From: JBHENC01 sp051000345
GTDB lineage: Bacteria > Acidobacteriota > Blastocatellia > Pyrinomonadales > Pyrinomonadaceae
Direction: 5' to 3'
Length of the DNA: 22,492 bases
Assembly: GCA_051000345.1 (NCBI GenBank)
Contig: JBPCOJ010000137.1
Location: forward strand, 1 to 22,492
Position 1 is the first letter of the stretch. Each line of letters opens with the position of its first letter. Below are positions 7,229-13,647 of this stretch, piece by piece. A program made the translations under genes and the position numbers. The notes under the pieces are model-generated. The model worked only from the letters and a program-made list of their open reading frames with translations, ran no database searches and was not told the DNA's origin.

Positions 7229-8413
7229 ATGAGCACAAATTTTACTGCGCCGCTCGAATCGCTGGCTTCCGACGTGCTTGACCGCATCGCCGATACAGTC
7301 GTAGGCCGCGCTTCGACATTGCGCGACGGCACGGAGCACGCGGGCGTCGAATTGCCGCGCGATATTTACGCACACAAAAACGCGCAGACGGAGTGGTGGT
7401 ATTACACAGGCCACATGCAAACCGCATCCGGCAAGCGTTTCGGCTTCGAGCTTGTGTTCTTCAAACGACGCACAGACTTAGACCGCTTCGGCGTCATTCC
7501 CTTGCGACTCATTGCCAACCCGCTGTACCTCGCCCACTTCGCAATCACAGATGAAACAAACAAACGCTTTCGCTACGAGCATCGCAAAAGCACGGGCGGC
7601 ATGTTCGAGTTGCCAGCGCAGGCCAGCGAGAAACACTTTTATTTGCGGCTCGGCAATTGGAGCATAAGCGAAGCGCACGGCGCGCATATTCTTCGCGCGA
7701 CGCTCGGCGACGATTTGATTTTTGAAGCCGCGCTCAAACCGCAAAAGCCCGTCGCCTTAAACGGTCATGCGGGCGTCGGCGTTTCCTTCAAAGACGAAGG
7801 CGAAGCATCGCGCTACTTTTCTTTCACGCGCATGGCGGCGGAAGGCGACGTTACATGGCACGGGTACACAGAGCATTTCACAGGCAGCGCGTGGATGGAC
7901 AGAGAGTTCGGCACATGGCGCACGACGGAGAATCAAAAGGGATGGGATTGGTTCAGCATTCAACTCGAAACAGGCGCGGAAGTAATGGTCTATCACCTGC
8001 GCAATTCAAAAAACGAACCGTCGCCGTTTTCAAGCGGAACTTATGTTGACGCTGAAGGCAATTCAACGCATCTCTCGCGCGAAGATTTCATACTCGAACC
8101 GACGGCTTACTGGCGCAGCCCACACACAGACGCAAAGTATCCGTGCAAATGGCGCGTCCGAGTTCCGCGCTTCGGAATTGATGTCGTCGTGACACCCGTG
8201 ATGCCCGATCAGGAATTGGACACGCGCGGCACGACGATGATCGTTTACTGGGAAGGCGCATGTATTGTTACAGGAAAGCATAACGATCAGGAAACGACGG
8301 GACGCGCCTACGTCGAACTCGTCGGCTATGACCGTTCGCACGAAACGCCTTCGATCAGCACGTTTCTTTTCGGCAGCGCGCTTGACCGCCAGTGGCGCAG
8401 CATCTTCGGCTGA
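7229..8413 (+). CDS. CrtC/AttH lipocalin-like domain protein
   Basis: This 394-residue protein belongs to the hydroxyneurosporene-dehydratase (CrtC)/AttH family. The first lipocalin-like half carries the hallmark HKNAQTEWWYYTGH (residues about 49-62) followed by FGFELVFFKR. The second begins near GSAWMDREFGTW, then GWDWFSIQLETGAEVMVYHLR. CrtC hydrates carotenoids, while AttH is a secreted or periplasmic component linked to an ABC exporter. No carotenoid genes or attEFG are in the window, so neither role can be assigned. No signal peptide is visible: the N-terminus (MSTNFTAPLESLASDVLDRI) is amphipathic, not hydrophobic, so a cytoplasmic location is likely. Only 35 bases separate its stop from the hemL ATG, suggesting co-transcription. 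An AAAGGA lies rather far upstream of the ATG. Confidence 0.8.
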   Translation: MSTNFTAPLESLASDVLDRIADTVVGRASTLRDGTEHAGVELPRDIYAHKNAQTEWWYYTGHMQTASGKRFGFELVFFKRRTDLDRFGVIPLRLIANPLYLAHFAITDETNKRFRYEHRKSTGGMFELPAQASEKHFYLRLGNWSISEAHGAHILRATLGDDLIFEAALKPQKPVALNGHAGVGVSFKDEGEASRYFSFTRMAAEGDVTWHGYTEHFTGSAWMDREFGTWRTTENQKGWDWFSIQLETGAEVMVYHLRNSKNEPSPFSSGTYVDAEGNSTHLSREDFILEPTAYWRSPHTDAKYPCKWRVRVPRFGIDVVVTPVMPDQELDTRGTTMIVYWEGACIVTGKHNDQETTGRAYVELVGYDRSHETPSISTFLFGSALDRQWRSIFG

Positions 8414-8448
8414 TTGCTTTTTATTTCGGAGCGCACGACAATCAGCTT

Positions 8449-9756
8449 ATGAGTTCAGCACAAAAAGACCACTCCGATCTTTCGGGAAAAATGTTCGCGC
8501 GCGCCGTCGAGTTGATTCCCGGCGGCGTCAATTCTCCTGTCCGTGCCTTTCGCGGCGTCGGCGGCACACCGCGTTTTATCAAGAGCGCGAAGGGCGCAGC
8601 GCTGACGGACGTGGACGGGCGAACGTACATTGATTACGTTGGCTCTTGGGGGCCGATGATCTTAGGCCACGCCGATGCGGAAGTAATCGAAGCCTTGCGC
8701 GAAGCACTCGCGCGCGGCACGAGCTACGGCGCGCCGACGGAATTAGAAATCGAGATGGCCGAAGAAATCACGCGCGCCGTGCCGTCAATCGAAATGGTGC
8801 GGATGGTCAACAGCGGCACGGAAGCAACGATGTCCGCGATTCGTCTGGCGCGCGGCGTTACAGGACGCAATCTACTCGTCAAATTCGAGGGCTGCTATCA
8901 CGGTCACGGCGACAGCCTGCTCGTCAAAGCCGGATCGGGCGTCGCCACACTCGGCTTGCCGGACAGTCCCGGCGTTCCAGCTGCGGTCGCAAGCGATACG
9001 CTAACGGTTCCCTACAATGACGCGGCAGCGCTCGAAGAAGTTTTTCAAGCACACGGCGCACGCATCGCGGCGGTTATTATTGAACCCGTCGTCGGCAACA
9101 TGGGCTGTGTCATTCCGCAGAAGGGATTTTTAGAAAGCGTGCGCGATGTGACACGCATGGCGGGCGCGCTGCTTATCTTCGATGAAGTGATGACCGGATT
9201 TCGTCTCGCGCGCGGCGGAGCGCAAGCGCTCTACAATGTGCAGCCGGACATTACGACGCTCGGCAAAATCATTGGCGGCGGCTTGCCCGTCGGCGCTTAC
9301 GGCGGAAGCAAGCAGATTATGGAACACATCGCGCCCGCCGGAAACATTTATCAGGCTGGCACGCTTTCCGGCAATCCGCTGGCGATGACCGCCGGACTCA
9401 CAACCTTAAAACGACTGCGCGATCCGGCTGTTTACGCGCAACTCGAACGAGCCGGAAAACGTCTCTGCGACGGACTCACACAAGCGGCGCGCGATGCCGG
9501 AATCGAAACAACGACAAACCGCGTCGGCTCTATGTGGACGGGATTTTTTACGAATGAGCCGGTGACGGATTGGACTTCCGCCGCGAAAAGCAATCGCACA
9601 TTTTACGGAAGATTCTTTCACTCGATGCTGGAAAACGGCGTCTATCTCGCGCCATCGCAATTCGAGGCGGGCTTCATCAGCCTCACGCACACCGATGCAC
9701 TGCTCGACCAAACAATCGAAGCGGCGCGCAAAGCTTTTCAAGGGTTAGACAGATAA
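8449..9756 (+). CDS. hemL: Glutamate-1-semialdehyde 2,1-aminomutase
   Basis: This 435-residue PLP enzyme converts glutamate-1-semialdehyde to 5-aminolevulinate, the last step of the C5 route to tetrapyrroles (heme). Conserved features are LIPGGVNSPVRAF near the N-terminus, NSGTEATMSAIRLAR (residues 121-135, phosphate-binding region), FEGCYHGHGDSLLVKAGSG, EPVVGNMGC, FDEVMTGFR (D245 contacts the PLP ring nitrogen) and TLGKIIGGGLPVGAYGG, with the Schiff-base lysine at K273. Length and motif spacing are canonical. The start is placed at the ATG at 8449; the frame extends 57 bases further upstream, but that stretch overlaps the previous gene and would add a non-conserved tail. It is probably co-transcribed with the CrtC-like gene. 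Confidence 0.95.
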   Translation: MSSAQKDHSDLSGKMFARAVELIPGGVNSPVRAFRGVGGTPRFIKSAKGAALTDVDGRTYIDYVGSWGPMILGHADAEVIEALREALARGTSYGAPTELEIEMAEEITRAVPSIEMVRMVNSGTEATMSAIRLARGVTGRNLLVKFEGCYHGHGDSLLVKAGSGVATLGLPDSPGVPAAVASDTLTVPYNDAAALEEVFQAHGARIAAVIIEPVVGNMGCVIPQKGFLESVRDVTRMAGALLIFDEVMTGFRLARGGAQALYNVQPDITTLGKIIGGGLPVGAYGGSKQIMEHIAPAGNIYQAGTLSGNPLAMTAGLTTLKRLRDPAVYAQLERAGKRLCDGLTQAARDAGIETTTNRVGSMWTGFFTNEPVTDWTSAAKSNRTFYGRFFHSMLENGVYLAPSQFEAGFISLTHTDALLDQTIEAARKAFQGLDR

Positions 9757-9799
9757 CGGCGGAATTGACGTGAGGCAAAACTGCAATTAGAAAAATCGT

Positions 9800-10120
9800 T
9801 TAATCTACATCAATCGTATAGCTAACAAGCCACAATTCAAGTTGCTCTAGTTTCTCTTTCCATCGCGCTTTATACTCGCGCATCCATTCACGATTTGCTT
9901 CTTCATCCAGCGCGTCAATCACGATTTTTACCAGATTATCACGGTAAAGAATGCCTTGATGCCGCCAATGTCCTTCAACTTTTTGAGGCTCATAACTGGC
10001 TGCGCCAAACCGCTCGACAATTTCCAAAACCGCTTCCGCCAGCCATTCGTCGGGAACTTCGCGCCCGTCGTTAAATTGTAGCGGGAGTAGTATCTCGAAT
10101 CGCCGCAATTTGCTGCTCAT
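9800..10120 (-). CDS. Small conserved-looking protein, second gene of an overlapping pair
   Basis: This 106-residue acidic/aromatic protein is without a domain that I can name. It begins MSSKLRRFEILLPLQFNDGR and has VPDEWLAEAVLEIVERFGAASY, then GHWRHQGILYRDNLVKIVID, then a helix EWMREYKARWKEKLEQLELW and a short hydrophobic end (LVSYTIDVD). No signal or membrane segment is seen. Its first 50 bases overlap the end of the preceding 73-residue gene in another frame, which implies translational coupling. I recall similar small proteins annotated as hypothetical in several phyla. The pairing and size fit a toxin-antitoxin-like or other small accessory cassette, but nothing in the sequence proves it. 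It is convergent with hemL. Confidence 0.75.
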   Translation of the reverse strand: MSSKLRRFEILLPLQFNDGREVPDEWLAEAVLEIVERFGAASYEPQKVEGHWRHQGILYRDNLVKIVIDALDEEANREWMREYKARWKEKLEQLELWLVSYTIDVD

Positions 10121-10292
10121 ACGTTGATTTACCTTGAACGGTAAAAGAAATGTTTTGGTCTGCCAACGCTTCTAACGCGGCTTCTGGAACAAGATGCTCG
10201 CCCGATTTGAGCACGCGCCCGGAAAAGCGTCCGAGCAAAAACCCCAATGCTCGTTTTTCAGTTTCGCGGTCTGGAAAAGTGATTGTCACCAT
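10071..10292 (-). CDS. Small unknown protein, first gene of an overlapping pair
   Basis: This 73-residue protein reads MVTITFPDRETEKRALGFLL and continues GRFSGRVLKSGEHLVPEAAL, then EALADQNISFTVQGKSTYEQ. It looks like a compact alpha/beta fold: a beta strand, a basic helix, then GEHLVPEAALEAL as a second helix. It starts at an ATG with a clear GGAGG about 12 bases upstream and has an extended -10-like TGCTACAAT just ahead. The 3' end overlaps the following gene by 50 bases in a different frame. I do not recognise the family function. It could be the antitoxin or regulator of a two-gene cassette, judging only from size and order. Confidence 0.7.
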   Translation of the reverse strand: MVTITFPDRETEKRALGFLLGRFSGRVLKSGEHLVPEAALEALADQNISFTVQGKSTYEQQIAAIRDTTPATI

Positions 10293-10319
10293 AAAATAAA
10301 GTTGCCTCCAAACAAAACG

Positions 10320-10328
10320 ATTGTAGCA
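10320..10328 (-). promoter_or_regulatory. Extended -10-type promoter for the overlapping gene pair
   Basis: The minus strand reads TGCTACAAT, an extended -10 (TGn plus TACAAT). It lies about 28 bases upstream of the ATG at 10292, with GGAGG in between. No good -35 box is seen, which is common for extended -10 promoters. Confidence 0.45.
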
Positions 10329-10475
10329 TTTGACTCGCTAAATTACTGCACTCTCAAAGAGAATCTGCCGAACGCTGAAATTAACCGAACAGGTGGAATT
10401 GTATCAAGCCTACAATCTTACAGATGAAAGGCAAATTGAGGGCAGTCGAGTTGGATGGGTTATTAGATGCGGCGT

Positions 10476-11564
10476 TTATGTCACTATGTTATTTCTATTT
10501 CTTAAATCCGTTGCATCCTTATTGCTTTTCCCGATATTACACAAGCTACAAAGCGTTTGATAATTTTCAAGTGTGTCCTTGCCTCCTTTAGAACGTGGAA
10601 CAATATGGTCAACATGAAGAATCACATCATCCTGTGACCCTCGCCCACAAGCAACACATTTCCAATCATCTCTCTGGAATACCTGCCACCGGATTGCAGG
10701 CATTACTTTAATCTTTTGTTCTGCGGCCTCCTTAGCCTTCAAGATCATTTCTTCAGAAAGGACAACAACTTTTTCATCAACGCTATCACCCGCTTCGTCT
10801 CCAGCTTCATCGGCCTCTCTTTTTCGCTTGTTTAGCTTTGCAATAAGTTCATTGAATCTCACAGGGTTGCCCATTGCGATTTGCAGATATGAATCATAGA
10901 CAGGATAGAAAAGCACAAAGCAATAAGCCATATCCAAAAGCGCCTCCGAAGTAATTGGATAAGCCCATGCTTCTGAACCAAAATTATTATCGAAGATTTT
11001 GTTCCTCAACATATATTCATAATGCTGCCTAAAGGTTGATAATGGTTCTACATTTTCCCCGTAATAGAGAGCAGGTCGCATTTTGGCTTGGTAACATAAA
11101 GCATGAATCAACGATTCAAATTCCAAATGAAAATCAAAAAGCTTTTTGTGTGAGTCGTCGGTCAATCCTTTTACCCAATAGTTTTCAAGAAAGATAACTA
11201 ATCCTTCCTCTGTAAACTGCAAGCCATAGCGAAAAGGAAGTAACTGTACAGGTTTTCCGTCTTTCCTTTCGACACCATGCCACTTACCTTTCATCTGTTT
11301 ACCGCCTAAGCCAACATATGCGGCCTCATACAAGTGTTCCAGTTCGGTTTCTCTCTTGCTTCTGAAACTCGGATAATCCGATACTCTCGAATCTTCAAGG
11401 GCTTCAATGTCATAGACACGTTTAATCATATAGATACAATCGTTGAGCACAAGATGTAGGCGAGGAAGTATTGAATGTTTGAGGGCGTCCGCGCGGAGAC
11501 GAGGGTCGTCAACTTGGAACAGGTTTTTATAACTTTCATCAAAACTGATGTTTTTAAGTTCCAT
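10476..11564 (-). CDS. HNH endonuclease with an unrecognised N-terminal domain
   Basis: This 362-residue protein has a C-terminal HNH nuclease of the zinc-bound McrA-like type (residues about 298-350): WKCVACG (C303, C306), HVDHIVPRSKGGKD (D319-H320), LENYQTLCSLCNIGKSNK (N334, C339, C342). The catalytic His and metal-binding residues appear intact. The N-terminal 245 residues are helix-rich, with no family I can name (landmarks: LPRLHLVLNDCIYMIKRVYD and a stretch around PFRYGLQFTEEGLVIFLENYW). An acidic linker (EADEAGDEAGDSVDEK) joins the parts. The ATG at 11564 is chosen because the promoter's predicted start site (about 11612) falls inside the longer frame, which would begin at 11615. The gene is visibly A/T-richer than its neighbours, which supports horizontal acquisition. 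A defence or mobile-element role is possible but unproven. Confidence 0.8.
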   Translation of the reverse strand: MELKNISFDESYKNLFQVDDPRLRADALKHSILPRLHLVLNDCIYMIKRVYDIEALEDSRVSDYPSFRSKRETELEHLYEAAYVGLGGKQMKGKWHGVERKDGKPVQLLPFRYGLQFTEEGLVIFLENYWVKGLTDDSHKKLFDFHLEFESLIHALCYQAKMRPALYYGENVEPLSTFRQHYEYMLRNKIFDNNFGSEAWAYPITSEALLDMAYCFVLFYPVYDSYLQIAMGNPVRFNELIAKLNKRKREADEAGDEAGDSVDEKVVVLSEEMILKAKEAAEQKIKVMPAIRWQVFQRDDWKCVACGRGSQDDVILHVDHIVPRSKGGKDTLENYQTLCSLCNIGKSNKDATDLRNRNNIVT

Positions 11565-11581
11565 TTTTCCATCACCCAAAT

Positions 11582-11646
11582 AATACTCTGTTACACAGAG
11601 GCAAGCATCTAACAAAGTATTATACTGCTGTCACTCCGTTGACCAA
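11582..11646 (-). promoter_or_regulatory. Promoter with operator-like dyad for the HNH gene
   Basis: On the minus strand TTGGTC (11646-11641) and a perfect TATAAT (11624-11619) are 16 bases apart. Overlapping the -10 box and the predicted start site is a dyad: AATACTTTGTTA (11621-11610) and TAACAGAGTATT (11593-11582), 11 of 12 positions complementary around a 16-base spacer. This is the right place for a repressor site. As RNA the arms also pair fully (one G-U pair), so a hairpin near the 5' end of the message is an alternative. Confidence 0.6.
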
Positions 11647-11666
11647 AAGCTTAGAGTTTTATGCTG

Positions 11667-13568
11667 CTACCTGTCACGATCTTTCAGCGGCAAATCAACG
11701 ACGAAGCGTGAGCCTTTGCCGGGTTCGCTGGAGACTGCGATGTGGCCGCCGTGTTGTTCGACGATTTGTTTGACGATGGCGAGGCCGAGACCCGTGCCGC
11801 GTTTTTTGGTGGTAAAGAACGGCTCGAAGATTCGCCTTTGCGTTTCCGCGTCCATGCCGCTGCCGTGATCCTGAATCGTCGCGCGTGCGTAGGGTTGGCG
11901 GTGCAATTCGCGCGTGCGGCGATTGTTTCCCGCAATACTTTTGTCTTCGTTGCCGTTGCCTTGATCGGGGCGGACGAGTTCGGTGGCGATGACGATGGGC
12001 GAATTGGCGTCGCTGGCGTCAACGGCGTTGGCGAGTAGATTGACGAAGACTTGCCGCAGTTTGTCTTCGTCCCATTCGCCGCGCAAAGGCTCGCGGCTCG
12101 CGCGTTTCTCAACCGGCGTTTTTTTCTCCTGCACGCGATCTGCGATTAATTCAAGACTGCTGTCGAGCAGTTCGTTTAATTCGGCGGGCGTGAGCGTTAG
12201 ATTTCTCTGGCGGGAAAACTGAGTAACGTCGCCGACGAGTTTGTTCAAGTGATGTATGCCGCGATCCACAAGGTCAATCGTGGTGAGCGAATCCTTATCG
12301 TGCGAAGTATCGCGCAGCATCGAGACGCCGAGGCGTATGCTGCCGAGAGGATTTTTTATTTCGTGCGCGAGTTGCGCCGCTGCCTGCCCGACTGCCGCCA
12401 GCGATTCCGTCCTACGCACTTCATTTTCGGCTTCGGCGGCTTCGGTTACGTCTACCAGCATAATTATCTCGCCGCGCTCGTCATCTATTTCGAGCGGCGA
12501 CGAATAGGCGTCGAAGGCGCGCGGCGAAGTGCGCGCGGCAACGTCCGCCGCACCCGCGTCAAGTGTCCAGCGTCCATGATAAGTAGGCTTTTCGACGCGC
12601 TTTGTCGTCGCCGCGTCGAGCATCTTTGAGGCTTCACCCGAAGCGAAGTCGTCGTGCGTGCTGGAGCCGATTGTGGCTTGCGGAAAGAGTTGAAAGAAAG
12701 TCGTGTTGGCGCTGCGTATGCGTCCGTGCGCGTCGATGGCGGCGACGGCGCTAATGATGCCTTCGAGCATTTGCGTGCTGAAGGAGCGTTCACGATTGAC
12801 GAGTTCGAGACTCTCGCGCACCTGACGAAAACGCCTTTGCACTTCCCAAACGGTGAGCGCGGCAATGAGCGCGCCAACGAGCAAAGCGAGCCACATCAGC
12901 CAGCGAATCGAACGCGCCGCCTGTGTTTGCAGTTCCGCGCTTTGCTGCAGCACATTGTCTTGATTGCGATTCGCATCGACTAAAAAATCTTCGACTTCAT
13001 TATCCACCACGCGGAATTTTTCAAAGCCTTCGAGCGAGTAACGATCAAGGTCTGCGGTGGTTTCCTGATAGGCAGCGAGGTCGCGGCGAAAGGTTTTGCC
13101 GCCTTCCGTTTGCGCGGCAGGCAGATGGTCAAATAACACCAGAACTTTGATAAGGTTGGTGCGCGCGTTGGTCAAGCGCAGCGCAAGCGGCGGCAGAATT
13201 CCGCCGCGCGCTACAGCGTCGGCGCGCGCGCGCGCTTCATTATTCAATGTCGTCAAAGCAGCGCGCAGTTGAAGCAGAGTGCTAAGGCGCGTCGCCTGCT
13301 CGCGCTCCAACTCGAGCACGCTTTCGCCGACGTTTTCGACGCGCCGCACGCTCAACAATCCGAGCGCCAGCACCAGCGCCAGCAGCAGCGCAAATCCGGC
13401 TATCAACAAATTCAAAATCGGCGCACGCGGCTTCTCGCTTTTGTTCGCACGCGGCGCGCGAGAACCGTCGCCCGTTGCGCGCGTCGATTCTTCCTCCGGC
13501 GTGGAAGCACGACGATAAACAACCTCGCCGTCCTCACTTCTCTTTTTCACAGGATTGTCTTTGCTCAT
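11667..13568 (-). CDS. Membrane-bound PAS sensor histidine kinase
   Basis: This 633-residue two-component kinase has a charged cytoplasmic N-terminal tail (1-50), TM1 (about 51-73, ILNLLIAGFALLLALVLALG), a helical periplasmic sensor (about 75-220), TM2 (about 222-240), a PAS domain (about 262-375, with AIDAHGRIRSANTTFFQLFP), HisKA with phospho-acceptor H402 (QLAHEIKNPLGSIRLGVSML) and HATPase_c with N box (FVNLLANAVDAS, 508-519), G1 (DHGSGMD, 567-573), F box (FEPFFTTKKRG) and G2 (GTGLGLA, 591-597). All catalytic boxes are intact, and the architecture is NtrB/AtoS-like. It lies 77 bases downstream of polA on the same strand, with a palindromic repeat between. No response regulator is in the window. 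No Shine-Dalgarno is visible at the ATG, and the signal sensed is unknown. Confidence 0.9.
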   Translation of the reverse strand: MSKDNPVKKRSEDGEVVYRRASTPEEESTRATGDGSRAPRANKSEKPRAPILNLLIAGFALLLALVLALGLLSVRRVENVGESVLELEREQATRLSTLLQLRAALTTLNNEARARADAVARGGILPPLALRLTNARTNLIKVLVLFDHLPAAQTEGGKTFRRDLAAYQETTADLDRYSLEGFEKFRVVDNEVEDFLVDANRNQDNVLQQSAELQTQAARSIRWLMWLALLVGALIAALTVWEVQRRFRQVRESLELVNRERSFSTQMLEGIISAVAAIDAHGRIRSANTTFFQLFPQATIGSSTHDDFASGEASKMLDAATTKRVEKPTYHGRWTLDAGAADVAARTSPRAFDAYSSPLEIDDERGEIIMLVDVTEAAEAENEVRRTESLAAVGQAAAQLAHEIKNPLGSIRLGVSMLRDTSHDKDSLTTIDLVDRGIHHLNKLVGDVTQFSRQRNLTLTPAELNELLDSSLELIADRVQEKKTPVEKRASREPLRGEWDEDKLRQVFVNLLANAVDASDANSPIVIATELVRPDQGNGNEDKSIAGNNRRTRELHRQPYARATIQDHGSGMDAETQRRIFEPFFTTKKRGTGLGLAIVKQIVEQHGGHIAVSSEPGKGSRFVVDLPLKDRDR

Positions 13569-13576
13569 AAGCGTGT

Positions 13577-13647
13577 AAGACAGTTTTCAGTTTTGAGTTT
13601 TCAGAGATTGCCTTTTACTGAAAACTGAAAACCCAAAACTGAAAACT
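13577..13647. repeat. Palindromic CAGTTTT-type intergenic repeat, copy 1
   Basis: Between polA and the histidine kinase gene, a 17-base arm (13588-13604, cagttttgagttttcag) faces its complement at 13625-13641 with one mismatch, inside a longer run of imperfect cagtttt/aaaactg units. The 28 bases 13577-13604 are identical to 20982-21009 in copy 2. The element can form a long A/T-rich hairpin in the polA transcript and may act as a terminator, processing site or insertion-derived repeat. Confidence 0.8.

Noticed and set aside
8392..8448. N-terminal extension of HemL
   Set aside because: It overlaps the previous gene and is not part of the conserved protein; the ATG at 8449 fits better.
11565..11615. 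N-terminal extension of the HNH protein
   Set aside because: The predicted transcription start lies within this stretch, so it cannot be translated from that promoter.
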